From Bacillus sp. UNC438CL73TsuS30 (GTDB lineage Bacteria > Bacillota > Bacilli > Bacillales > Cytobacillaceae): a DNA stretch of 64,000 nt. The stretch spans positions 464,179 through 528,178 of the forward strand of contig NZ_AXVA01000005.1 of NCBI RefSeq assembly GCF_000482325.1. The letters run 5' to 3'. The notes under the pieces are model-generated. The model saw nothing but the letters and a program-made list of their open reading frames with translations, did not search any database and was not told where the DNA came from. This document shows positions 9,581 through 17,362 of this stretch, piece after piece (within the stretch, counting starts at the first letter, position 1; every line of letters starts with the position of its first letter). Made by a program: the position numbers and the translations under genes.

Positions 9581-9939
9581 TTGCCTTTTTTTCCGTCAAT
9601 TACGGTTAAGTGAGCAGGAGATTTCTTTTTGATTCGATTGCTTTTCTTTAAAGATGAGAGGGTCCCAAGTGAAGAACTCTTAATTCCCGAGTCCTTCCCT
9701 TTATGCTGCAAGCGTTTTTTTGACTTTTTCGCTGCCTTAAGAAATGCCCGCTGCTCTTTTTTCTGAGGGCTCAAATTTGAAAACCTTCGAACAAGGAAAA
9801 AGATAACGAGACCAACCAATGCAATGACAAGTATATTCTGAAGAAAAGCAGAAGGATTATTAGTAAATGTTGCAAAAATCCCCAATAAAGCAAGAAGTAT
9901 TAGCCCGCCAACAATGATAACGGGTGTCCGATTTTTCAA
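9556..9939 (-). CDS. yqhP: YqhP/SA1362 family small membrane protein
   Basis: 127 residues. Two membrane helices come first (IIVGGLILLALLGIFATF and ILVIALVGLVIFFLV). A very basic cytoplasmic tail rich in Lys/Arg follows (KKSKKRLQHKGKD, KKGKKKNRASL). TTG at 9939 is preferred because AGGGAGG lies 8 nt upstream; the GTG at 9948 overlaps that site. It is probably co-transcribed with yqhQ. The function of the family is not established; the basic tail might bind nucleic acid or phospholipid, which is conjecture. Confidence 0.85.
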   Translation of the reverse strand: MKNRTPVIIVGGLILLALLGIFATFTNNPSAFLQNILVIALVGLVIFFLVRRFSNLSPQKKEQRAFLKAAKKSKKRLQHKGKDSGIKSSSLGTLSSLKKSNRIKKKSPAHLTVIDGKKGKKKNRASL

Positions 9940-10005
9940 GAAAGCCACCTCCCTATGAGCATCTTAAGCATTTTTTTTATCTTTTAAACACGGAAAAGGC
10001 AAAGA

Positions 10006-10956
10006 TTAGACAATTTCCTCTATCTCTACATGCTTCTCTGTTGCCTCTTCCATTTTTAAGAGTTCCTTAAAGGACAAAATCGCCACTTCCACCTGGTCAT
10101 TATCTGGTTCTTTTGTTGTTAACAATTGAAGCCATAAACCAGGGAGACCTAAATACTTTAATACAGGAATATCTCGAAGCTTATTGGTAAGCTGTAAGAC
10201 TTCAAACGCAATTCCAAGTACAACTGGAATTAATGCCAGCCGGTCAACAATACGTAACCATAAAGGCGAAGTTGGGACAAGCATATAAACAAATACCCCA
10301 ACAATAACCGTAAACAAGATAAAACTGCTGCCACATCGGTAATGAAGCCGGGAATGTGCTTGCACATTTTCCACCGTTAGTTCCGCTCCGGATTCGAAGG
10401 TATTGATTACTTTATGCTCAGCACCATGATATTGAAACACCCTTTTAATCAAAGGTGTAAGAGAAACAAAATAAATATAGCAAAGTAATAAGATTAGCTT
10501 AAAAAAGCCTTCAACAAGCACCTGTGCAAAATCGGATGGAAAAATGGTTCTGGTTAATTCGGCAAGGAAGACAGGGATTAACGTAAAAGCAAATTTCCCA
10601 AATAAAAAGGAAATAACACCAATTACAGCGACCCCCAGGTACATACTAAGCTTCGAACCTTCTTTTTCTTTTATTGTATGATCATCTTTTGGGTCCACAT
10701 CAAATCTTTCGGTTGAAAAATTTAAATGTTTGGAACCATTTGCACTAGCTTCAATAATGGCAATGATCCCACGGAGAAATGGAATCTTTTTCAGGTTTGC
10801 CAATTGAGGGTTTACCTTCCGAGGTAAACGGAAATATTCAACAGAATGATCCTTTCTGCGAATGGCGGTAACATAATGATGCTTTCCGCCGAACATAACG
10901 CCTTCGACAACCGCCTGGCCGCCGTAAACTGGTTTTTGAGTTTTAGACATGTACAT
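10006..10956 (-). CDS. yqhQ: DUF1385 multi-pass membrane protein YqhQ
   Basis: 316 residues, against about 318 in B. subtilis. The DUF1385 signature GGQAVVEGVMFGG lies at the N-terminus, and the conserved YHGAEHKVINTFESG (also seen as RVFQYHGAEHK) is in the middle. At least four hydrophobic spans lie between residues about 100 and 250. The His/Glu pair in GAEHK could bind metal, but the function is unknown. ATG 10956 has TTAAGG 8 nt upstream; an ATG six bases downstream is also possible. Transcribed divergently from yqhR, with yqhP next on the same strand. Confidence 0.92.
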   Translation of the reverse strand: MYMSKTQKPVYGGQAVVEGVMFGGKHHYVTAIRRKDHSVEYFRLPRKVNPQLANLKKIPFLRGIIAIIEASANGSKHLNFSTERFDVDPKDDHTIKEKEGSKLSMYLGVAVIGVISFLFGKFAFTLIPVFLAELTRTIFPSDFAQVLVEGFFKLILLLCYIYFVSLTPLIKRVFQYHGAEHKVINTFESGAELTVENVQAHSRLHYRCGSSFILFTVIVGVFVYMLVPTSPLWLRIVDRLALIPVVLGIAFEVLQLTNKLRDIPVLKYLGLPGLWLQLLTTKEPDNDQVEVAILSFKELLKMEEATEKHVEIEEIV

Positions 10957-11199
10957 TACACCAACCTTAACAAAGTTGCACATTAGCAGAAAGTAAATCT
11001 GTATGTACTTAAATTTATTCTACTAGAAAAAAGAAAAAACCTCTATGAATGTAATAATTTTTCCATTTAAATTAAAAAAATTTTTATATGCAAGGGAATG
11101 AAATCCGAAGGACATAATAAAGAGCAAGAACATTATGGAAGCATACTCAAAAAAACTCAGTATATCCATTGGATAAAAAGATAAAAGGAGGTCTATTCC

Positions 11200-11697
11200 A
11201 TGGAAAACGATCATAAAGAAAAAACGTATCCAAAACCAATGTCCTTCCCAATGATGGTTTTTTGGACAGGGCTAATTGGGGGACTTTTTTGGAGTACAAT
11301 CGGCTGGTTAGCTTACTATTTTAGTTTTACGGAGATTCGCCCAAATATCCTTTTGGAGCCATGGGCCCTTGGCAGCTGGAAATACGGTTGGATTGGAACG
11401 GTAATCTCCATACTATTACTTGGATTCATTTCTGTTGTGGCTGCATTTATTTATTATGCTGCATTAAGAAAGTTTACCGGCTTTTGGGTTGGACTTGGTT
11501 ACGGGGTTGTTTTATTTTTATTGGTATTCTTTGTACTAAATCCGCTCTTTCCGAGTATGGATCCTATTGTTGACTTAAAGAGAGATACTTTGATTTCTTC
11601 AGTTTGTTTATATATTGTATATGGAATTTTCATAGGATATTCGATTAATTATGAGTACCAAAATACCGTAATGAAGCAAAAAGAGACAGCCAGTTAA
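11200..11697 (+). CDS. yqhR: Conserved membrane protein YqhR
   Basis: 165 residues with four predicted membrane helices (MVFWTGLIGGLFWSTIGWL, a second near residues 65-90, VGLGYGVVLFLLVFFVL, and the C-terminal LYIVYGIFIGYSI). Start has AAAGGAGG 9 nt upstream. No known function and no catalytic motif seen. It keeps its B. subtilis position, divergent from yqhQ and upstream of yqhT. The aroQ (yqhS) gene that separates it from yqhT in B. subtilis is missing here. Confidence 0.88.
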   Translation: MENDHKEKTYPKPMSFPMMVFWTGLIGGLFWSTIGWLAYYFSFTEIRPNILLEPWALGSWKYGWIGTVISILLLGFISVVAAFIYYAALRKFTGFWVGLGYGVVLFLLVFFVLNPLFPSMDPIVDLKRDTLISSVCLYIVYGIFIGYSINYEYQNTVMKQKETAS

Positions 11698-11800
11698 TCA
11701 TCATGATTAGGCGTATTTGATCTATTATGATAAAATAATTTTGTTGTGCAGTCCAAGTACATAGTTCTAAAACTGCCTTTTAAAAGGAGAGTAGAAACCC

Positions 11801-12862
11801 ATGGTGAAATTAGAGAAATTAAGAGAAAGTTTTGCGGCAAATGGGATTGAGGGAATACTGATTACAAGCCCATATAACCGCCGATATGTTTCAAACTTTA
11901 CCGGAACAGCAGGAGTCGTTTTGATTAGTTCTGAAAAGGCATTATTTATAACAGATTTCCGCTATATGGAGCAGGCCTCAAAGCAATGTGAAGGATTTGA
12001 AATTATTAAATTTTCAACTACGATTCCAGAAGAAGTGGCGAAACAGGCCAAACAGCTTGGAATCAACAAGCTTGGTTTTGAAGCGGACTATTTAACTTTT
12101 TCTGAATTTAAATCATATGAGAAAGAAATTGAAGGGGAGCTGCTGCCGGTTTCAGGAGTAATTGAAAAATTACGCTTGATTAAGACGGATGCAGAGATTA
12201 AGATATTAAAGGAAGCAGCAGATATTGCTGATGCTGCGTTTAAACATATTTTAGATTTTATTCGCCCCGGGAAGACTGAGCTTGAGGTAGCGAATGAATT
12301 AGAGTTCTTTATGAGAAGGGCCGGAGCAACATCTTCTTCATTTGATACAATTGTCGCTTCAGGGAAACGCTCCGCACTTCCACATGGTGTAGCAAGTGAT
12401 AAAGTAATTGAAACTGGGGATTTTGTTACCCTTGATTATGGTGCATATTATAAAGGTTATGTATCCGATATCACAAGAACAGTTGCAGTGGGACAGCCGG
12501 ATGAAAAGCTTAGGAATATTTATGAGATTGTTCTGGATGCACAGCTAAAAGGGATGGAAGGCATTAAACCTGGGATGACAGGTAAAGAAGCCGATGCATT
12601 AACAAGAGACTACATAACTGAAAAGGGATTCGGTGAATATTTTGGACATTCAACCGGCCATGGAATTGGTCTTGAAGTTCATGAAGGTCCTGCTCTTTCA
12701 TTTCGTTCTGACCTTGTTTTAGAACCAGGAATGGTGGTTACATGTGAGCCAGGAATCTATATTCCAGGGCATGGCGGCGTCCGAATCGAAGATGACACAT
12801 TGGTCACGAAGACTGGTAATGAAGCTCTGACTCACTCAACAAAAGATCTAATTATTTTGTAA
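11801..12862 (+). CDS. yqhT: M24 family Xaa-Pro aminopeptidase YqhT
   Basis: 353 residues, creatinase N-domain then pita-bread M24 domain. All five dinuclear metal ligands are present: D212 and D223 ([17 protein letters not shown]), H287 ([14 protein letters not shown]), E316 (CEPGIYIPG) and E330 (GVRIEDD). It removes N-terminal residues ahead of proline in peptides, in the cytosol. Start ATG has AAGGAGAG about 9 nt upstream. It is 22 bp before efp, the usual pairing of a proline peptidase with the polyproline translation factor. Confidence 0.95.
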   Translation: MVKLEKLRESFAANGIEGILITSPYNRRYVSNFTGTAGVVLISSEKALFITDFRYMEQASKQCEGFEIIKFSTTIPEEVAKQAKQLGINKLGFEADYLTFSEFKSYEKEIEGELLPVSGVIEKLRLIKTDAEIKILKEAADIADAAFKHILDFIRPGKTELEVANELEFFMRRAGATSSSFDTIVASGKRSALPHGVASDKVIETGDFVTLDYGAYYKGYVSDITRTVAVGQPDEKLRNIYEIVLDAQLKGMEGIKPGMTGKEADALTRDYITEKGFGEYFGHSTGHGIGLEVHEGPALSFRSDLVLEPGMVVTCEPGIYIPGHGGVRIEDDTLVTKTGNEALTHSTKDLIIL

Positions 12863-12884
12863 TGTATATAGGAGGATTTATTGC

Positions 12885-13442
12885 ATGATTTCTGTTAACG
12901 ATTTTAAAACAGGCTTAACGATTGAAGTGGATGGCGGTATTTGGCGCGTCATTGACTTCCAACACGTAAAACCAGGTAAGGGTGCAGCTTTTGTTCGCTC
13001 CAAGCTGCGTAATCTTCGTAACGGAGCCATCCAGGAAAAAACGTTCCGTGCCGGTGAAAAAGTTGAAAAGGCCCAAATTGATAACCGCAAAATGCAGTAC
13101 CTTTATGCAAGCGGAGATCAACATATATTTATGGATATGGAATCGTACGAGCAAGTTGAGCTTCCGGCAACTAGCATTGAGTATGAATTAAAGTTTTTGA
13201 AAGAAAATATGGAAGTTCACATTATGATGTTTAATTATGAAACCCTCGGGGTGGAATTGCCAAACACAGTTGAACTTGAAGTGACTGATACAGAGCCTGG
13301 AATTAAGGGTGATACTGCTTCGGGCGGTACAAAACCAGCAACACTTGAAACTGGTTTAATTGTTCAAGTCCCATTCTTTATAAACCAAGGTGACAAGCTA
13401 ATCATCAATACTACAGAAGCATCATATGTATCAAGAGCATAA
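12885..13442 (+). CDS. efp: Translation elongation factor P
   Basis: 185 residues, full length. EF-P enters stalled ribosomes at polyproline stretches and promotes peptide-bond formation. The KOW-like N-domain carries the tip loop [12 protein letters not shown] with K32, the residue that is 5-aminopentanolylated in B. subtilis. Two OB domains follow, with the C-terminal signature near [26 protein letters not shown] ribosome binding site. A clear terminator follows, which closes this ancestral block before the accessory region. Confidence 0.98.
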   Translation: MISVNDFKTGLTIEVDGGIWRVIDFQHVKPGKGAAFVRSKLRNLRNGAIQEKTFRAGEKVEKAQIDNRKMQYLYASGDQHIFMDMESYEQVELPATSIEYELKFLKENMEVHIMMFNYETLGVELPNTVELEVTDTEPGIKGDTASGGTKPATLETGLIVQVPFFINQGDKLIINTTEASYVSRA

Positions 13443-13451
13443 TTTATTTTT

Positions 13452-13492
13452 AAAAGCCTTAGAGCGGTTCAGCCGTTCTAGGGCTTTTTTTC
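13452..13492 (+). terminator. Terminator after efp
   Basis: AAAAGCCTTAGAGCGGTT pairs with the complementary arm around 13472-13488 (AGCCGTTCTAGGGCTTTT), followed by T residues. Confidence 0.85.
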
Positions 13493-13672
13493 TTTTCCTT
13501 CGAAAAGGCCGATATTTGAAAAGTTTGTGAAATATAAAGGGATAAGTTTTGAACAATTTATTAAACTCATTCTTTATCACTAGTGTGTACATGGCTTGAA
13601 GAATAAAATGGAGTTGGATAACGAGGAGCATTTTAGTGTGTTAATTTACCTTTTTAGATTAGGGGGAGTCAA

Positions 13673-14347
13673 ATGGATAAAATCAGAATTCTTATAGCAG
13701 ATGATTATCATTTGTTTATCCGCGGCATGGAAAGTATTCTTTCTGAAGATTCATCTCTTCAAATCGTCGGGAAAGCATACAACGGCAAACAAGCCTATGA
13801 AATGGCTGTAGAACGAAAACCCGACGTGATTTTGTTAGATATGAATATGCCTGTTATGAATGGTCTTCAAGCCTTAAAAATGATTGTAGGGGAATTGAAG
13901 GATATAAAAGTTTTAATGTTGACACTGAATGATCAGGAAGAATTATTAGTCGAAGCACTAAAATCAGGTGCTAAGGGATATTTATTAAAGGATTTACTTC
14001 CTAATGAATTGCTGACATTTGTACATATGGTGTATAGAGGAGAAAACATTATTACGGGACAAATGGCCGGGAAAATCATAGAAAACAGCTCAATGCAGGC
14101 AATAAATAGACGAAATCAAGTAGAATTGATTTTTACTAAAAAGGATGTTTTGACTAGACGAGAGAAGGAAATTTTGGTCCATGTGATGAAAGGCCAGACC
14201 AATCGTGAAATTGCTCTGGCATTACTTATTTCAGAAAATACCGTAAAAAATCATTTGCGAAATATTATGGAAAAGCTTCACATGAATAATCGTGTCCAAG
14301 CAGCGGCCTATGCATTCCAGGAAGGCTGGCTGCAAAAAGGGTCATGA
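13673..14347 (+). CDS. NarL/DegU-type response regulator without adjacent kinase
   Basis: 224 residues. N-terminal receiver domain has the acidic pair (IADDYHLF), phosphoacceptor D56 in LLDMNMPVMNG and the conserved Lys in GAKGYLLKD. The C-terminal LuxR-type HTH spans about residues 158-220 (LTRREKEILVHVMKGQTNREIA, ISENTVKNHLRNIMEKL). No histidine kinase gene lies within the window. It is the first gene of the accessory block inserted after efp, 134 bp before the selenolipoprotein, so it is a candidate regulator of the cytochrome c genes; that link is inference from position. RBS AGGGGGAG precedes the ATG. Confidence 0.92.
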   Translation: MDKIRILIADDYHLFIRGMESILSEDSSLQIVGKAYNGKQAYEMAVERKPDVILLDMNMPVMNGLQALKMIVGELKDIKVLMLTLNDQEELLVEALKSGAKGYLLKDLLPNELLTFVHMVYRGENIITGQMAGKIIENSSMQAINRRNQVELIFTKKDVLTRREKEILVHVMKGQTNREIALALLISENTVKNHLRNIMEKLHMNNRVQAAAYAFQEGWLQKGS

Positions 14348-14481
14348 CCAGCTGGACAAAATCACTACCAAAACGGTTAAAACCATAAAACTTCACTAAA
14401 TAGTAAGAATTAAGGACCGTTTGCAAAAAATGTTTTGCTAAAATGAACATGAAATTAGGATTAGGAAGGAGGGAATTGGAA

Positions 14482-14925
14482 ATGAAGCGAATTGGCTCAT
14501 TATTTTTGATGGGTATAATAATTGCATTTATTGCTGCCGGATGCAGTTCGAATCAAGCGAACACAAAATTTGATAAAAAAAATGCTCCTTTACCGGATTA
14601 CGTTCTAAACTCAACCACAAAAATAAAAGAAACCTATGTAATGGCCTCGAACTATCCAAAGGTATTGGCACAGGTTCCGTGTTTTTGCGGCTGTGGTACG
14701 GATGGGCATGATAGTAATTTAAGTTGTTATATTGATAAATTCGATTCAAATATGAAAGTAGAACAATGGGATTCGATGAGTATATCGTGAGACATTTGTA
14801 TCAATATCGCCCGGGAGGCGGTACAAATGCATCTGGATGGTAAAAATCCAAAGGAAATTTATCGATTAATTAATGAAAAATATAAAGAATATGGGGATCC
14901 AACACCAACACCTGAACCAAAGTAG
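14482..14925 (+). CDS. PCYCGC-motif lipoprotein, predicted selenoprotein (TGA codon 103 read as Sec)
   Basis: 147 residues if the in-frame TGA at 14788-14790 is read through. The signal peptide ends in lipobox IAAGC (Cys21), so the protein is anchored outside the membrane. The hallmark PCFCGCG (C67, C69, C71) is followed by GTDGHDSNLSCYI (C82). Codon 103 is TGA, giving SIS-U-DIC, a U-x-x-C redox pair with C106. After it the same frame runs 44 codons without a stop and stays family-like (NIAREAVQMHLDGK, then KEIYRLINEKYKEYGDP). A SECIS-like hairpin starts right after the TGA. Start ATG has AAGGAGGG 8 nt upstream. The diheme cytochrome follows 9 bp later. The alternative is a nonsense mutation. 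Role is likely thiol or metal handling in cytochrome c or copper assembly, as inference. Confidence 0.75.
14791..14829 (+). promoter_or_regulatory. Candidate bacterial SECIS element
   Basis: It begins immediately after the TGA. The lower stem CATTTGTA (14793-14800) pairs perfectly with TACAAATG (14822-14829). A 6-nt one-sided bulge follows, then the upper stem TCGCC (14807-14811) pairs with GGCGG (14817-14821), with one T-G pair. The apical loop is CGGGA (14812-14816). The loop begins 22 nt after the TGA, has 5 nt and has G at its second position, all within the published bacterial SECIS description. Part of the loop and upper stem (GGGAGG) also resembles a ribosome binding site for an in-frame ATG at 14827, which could mislead gene callers. 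Confidence 0.7.
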
Positions 14926-14934
14926 GGATAGCCT

Positions 14935-15588
14935 TTGAAGAAATTATTCGTTGGAGTTTTTGCTTTGATTTTAATTGCCGCTGCTTTCCTTGGGAAGGGA
15001 TTTATTCCCGTTCAGAATGACTCTAAAGCGATTGCAACAGGTAAAAAAATTTATCGTCAGCATTGTCTTGCCTGTCACGGACAAACTGGTAATGGTGAAG
15101 GCACAAAGGTCGGGACAGCCCTTAATAATCAGCAATTCTTAAGTACGGTGACAAATCGTGATCTATATGAGTATGTGAAATCTGGCAGGAATGGTACAGA
15201 TATGCATGCTTACGGAACAATTTTGTCCGAAAAAGATATAAACCAACTCGTTACCTTTATCCGAAGTTGGCAAACCGACAGAATTAAATTTGTTGCGCCA
15301 AAAACGATCTCTGGAAATATCGAGAGGGGAGAGAAACAATATAATCTGTATTGTCTAAATTGTCATGGAGAGGCAGGCGCGGGAAAATTAAATATGGGGA
15401 CAGCTCTTTCAAATCCACAATATTTAAAATTCACTTCCAATAAGCAAATTTGGATTAGTACGGCTTATGGCCGTGAAGGCACCCGTATGGGTCCATCCTT
15501 AAAAGGGCTAGACGGGGTACGGCAATTAAAAAAGGAGGATATTACCGATATTGTTTCCTATATTCGGTCATTAGAAAAGAAAAAGTAG
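14935..15588 (+). CDS. Membrane-anchored diheme cytochrome c
   Basis: 217 residues. An uncleaved or cleavable N-terminal helix (LFVGVFALILIAAAFLG) is followed by two cytochrome c domains in tandem. Heme motifs are CLACHGQ (C44, C47, H48) and CLNCHGE (C140, C143, H144). Candidate axial methionines are in GTDMHAYG and GTRMGPSLKG. The class I fold and size suggest a small electron carrier between a quinol-oxidising complex and a terminal reductase or oxidase; the partner is not in the window. TTG start with a weak GGGAT site, 9 bp after the selenolipoprotein stop, so co-transcription is likely. It is an obvious substrate of the neighbouring Ccm system. Confidence 0.92.
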   Translation: MKKLFVGVFALILIAAAFLGKGFIPVQNDSKAIATGKKIYRQHCLACHGQTGNGEGTKVGTALNNQQFLSTVTNRDLYEYVKSGRNGTDMHAYGTILSEKDINQLVTFIRSWQTDRIKFVAPKTISGNIERGEKQYNLYCLNCHGEAGAGKLNMGTALSNPQYLKFTSNKQIWISTAYGREGTRMGPSLKGLDGVRQLKKEDITDIVSYIRSLEKKK

Positions 15589-15590
15589 AA

Positions 15591-15620
15591 ACCTGAATCA
15601 ACTGGATTCAGGTTTTTTAC
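15591..15620 (+). terminator. Terminator after the diheme cytochrome gene
   Basis: ACCTGAATC / GATTCAGGT stem with loop AACTG is followed by TTTTT. It separates the cytochrome unit from the ccm operon. Confidence 0.88.
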
Positions 15621-15812
15621 TTTTCCATTTCATTATATGTGAAAATTTTGTGTTGTTTTTTTGTCAAAAACAGGGCGATTTTCCTCCTTTAACAAAATGT
15701 TCAAGAGTGAATCAACCAACGGCATCTATTACGGATTATATTTATTCCGAAGAGGGCTATGGTGGAAAATAGTACTTTCTGGTGATGAGTTTTCCAATTA
15801 AGGGGGATCTAA

Positions 15813-16871
15813 ATGCTAAAAAAGAAATGGTTTGTCCTATTCATTCTTGCCTCATTTTTATCCAGCTTTTGTTTACAAAAAGCAAGTGCAGAAATGGAAT
15901 TTAAGGAAGAAAAATTTCCGTTTAAAGAAATGCAAATTCAGGTAATGCCGGAGTTTGATTACCCGGAGGATTGGCCAAAAGACACTCCATCCTTACTAGT
16001 AGGTCAATACGGAACGATTACTAATAAAAGCGGACAAGATTTTAACGGTAAAGTTGAAATTTCTGTTCCTGCAAAGGAAAAAAACTTTCAGGCCTATTTA
16101 GTAGCAGAATTTCCTGAAGTAAATAAGCCAGAGGTTCAGCGGCCATATGATGTTGATCAAGAAAAAGGCATCGTTACCTGGAAACCGAAAAATCCAATTA
16201 AAAATAACCAAACCTATCGATTTGTCATCGAATATTACACAAATTCAATAAAAGTTGCGGATAAAAAAAGTTTTACATACGAATTAAAAAATAATGCAGA
16301 AATTAAGCAGCTTGACGTAATTTTTTATGCACCAATGAAAGCAAAAGAAATTCAAATGAATCCTAAACCAGAAAATACTGAAAAAAGTGAGTATGGAGAA
16401 GATCTTTTCTATTACCAATACAAAAACGTTAAATCTGGAGATTCAATGAAATATTCGTTCTCTTATAAGAAATCTGGATCTGAATCAACAATGGCTGCCA
16501 TTAATAAACAGCAAGCTCCTAAAGATGAAAACCATAAAGGGGTTAGCAGTGGTACTTCAACCGATCAAGTGCTCAATAACAGTACAAGCACTAAGAGTAC
16601 AAACCCAAAACCGATTATCGGGGTTGGTGGTGCTTCTATAATCGGATTAGCCATTATCATTGCAGGTGCTCTTGTATATATGGGAATCAAAGGTAGACCA
16701 CATAAAGAAACAAAGGGTGCCTTGAAAAATCAACCGCAACAACCAAAACAAACTCTAAAAAAAGAAAATAAGTCTTTAAACGATGAGCAAAAAAAGGAAC
16801 TTCGAAAAAAACTGTTAACAGGAAAAATTGATCAAGAAACATACGACGAACAAATGAAAAAATTAATTTGA
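15813..16871 (+). CDS. Signal-peptide/ectodomain/TM protein of the ccm operon, unknown family
   Basis: 352 residues, not recognised. A Sec signal peptide (VLFILASFLSSFCLQ, cleavage near ASA) leads into a beta-rich ectodomain of about 200 residues. Then come a Ser/Thr/Asn linker, one membrane helix (IIGVGGASIIGLAIIIAGAL, about residues 268-290) and a charged cytoplasmic tail. The tail ends in a helical motif LLTGKIDQETYDEQMKKL that resembles the cytoplasmic loop of CcmI proteins and the tails of two other genes here. It is the first gene of the ccm operon, ATG with AGGGGGAT site, 13 bp before ccmE. It may help present heme or apocytochrome; this is inference from context. Confidence 0.8.
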   Translation: MLKKKWFVLFILASFLSSFCLQKASAEMEFKEEKFPFKEMQIQVMPEFDYPEDWPKDTPSLLVGQYGTITNKSGQDFNGKVEISVPAKEKNFQAYLVAEFPEVNKPEVQRPYDVDQEKGIVTWKPKNPIKNNQTYRFVIEYYTNSIKVADKKSFTYELKNNAEIKQLDVIFYAPMKAKEIQMNPKPENTEKSEYGEDLFYYQYKNVKSGDSMKYSFSYKKSGSESTMAAINKQQAPKDENHKGVSSGTSTDQVLNNSTSTKSTNPKPIIGVGGASIIGLAIIIAGALVYMGIKGRPHKETKGALKNQPQQPKQTLKKENKSLNDEQKKELRKKLLTGKIDQETYDEQMKKLI

Positions 16872-16884
16872 TGGGGTGATGGGA

Positions 16885-17337
16885 ATGAAGAAAAACACAC
16901 TCGTATTACTTGGAGGCTTTGTAATTGCTGGGGCGATTATTTTTCTCTTAATGGCCGCAACGCCGGGGTCAAGCGGGATTGAATTAACGATGAAACAATT
17001 ACTTGCAACACAGGACCAACATAAAGATGATTTTGTCACCGTCGAAGGCTTATTACAGGAAAAAACCATTCAATGGAATCCTGACAAAATTGAATTGAAG
17101 TTTGATTTAAAGGATAACGAAGGTAATACGCTTCATGTCATCCATAACGGACCAAAACCGGATAATTTCTCTCAAGGAGTCATTGTCATTCTCCAAGGGT
17201 CACCGACAACAAAGGAACGTTTTAAAGCTGAATCGGTAAAAACGCGATGCCCTTCAAAATATGAGGGAAAAGATATGAAAAACTATGATCCTAAAAAACA
17301 CGCAAAAATGTTAAACAAGCCACCAAAAGAAAACTAA
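16885..17337 (+). CDS. ccmE: Cytochrome c maturation heme chaperone CcmE, Cys-type (CxxxY)
   Basis: 150 residues. One N-terminal membrane anchor (TLVLLGGFVIAGAIIFLLM), then the OB-fold heme chaperone domain (DDFVTVEGLLQEKTIQW, GVIVILQGSPT). CcmE binds heme covalently outside the membrane and hands it to CcmF. The heme-binding motif reads RCPSKYEGK, with C122 and Y126, in place of the usual HxxxY; Cys-type CcmE is known from archaea and Desulfovibrio. I took ATG 16885, about 7 nt after GGGGT; ATG 16879 and GTG 16876 are in frame and cannot be excluded. Second gene of the operon. Confidence 0.9.
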   Translation: MKKNTLVLLGGFVIAGAIIFLLMAATPGSSGIELTMKQLLATQDQHKDDFVTVEGLLQEKTIQWNPDKIELKFDLKDNEGNTLHVIHNGPKPDNFSQGVIVILQGSPTTKERFKAESVKTRCPSKYEGKDMKNYDPKKHAKMLNKPPKEN

Positions 17338-17362
17338 GAGAGAAACATAAGAAGGTGACAAA

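Noticed and set aside
14827..14925. Separate small gene starting at ATG 14827 with GGGAGG upstream
   Set aside because: It is in frame with the upstream lipoprotein, continues its family sequence, and the apparent ribosome binding site is part of the SECIS-like hairpin. A restart remains possible but is less likely than Sec readthrough.
15697..15801. 34-codon open frame just upstream of the ccm operon (MFKSESTNGIYYG start)
   Set aside because: No ribosome binding site before the ATG and no recognised family; its stop overlaps the binding site of the next gene. Not enough support for a gene.
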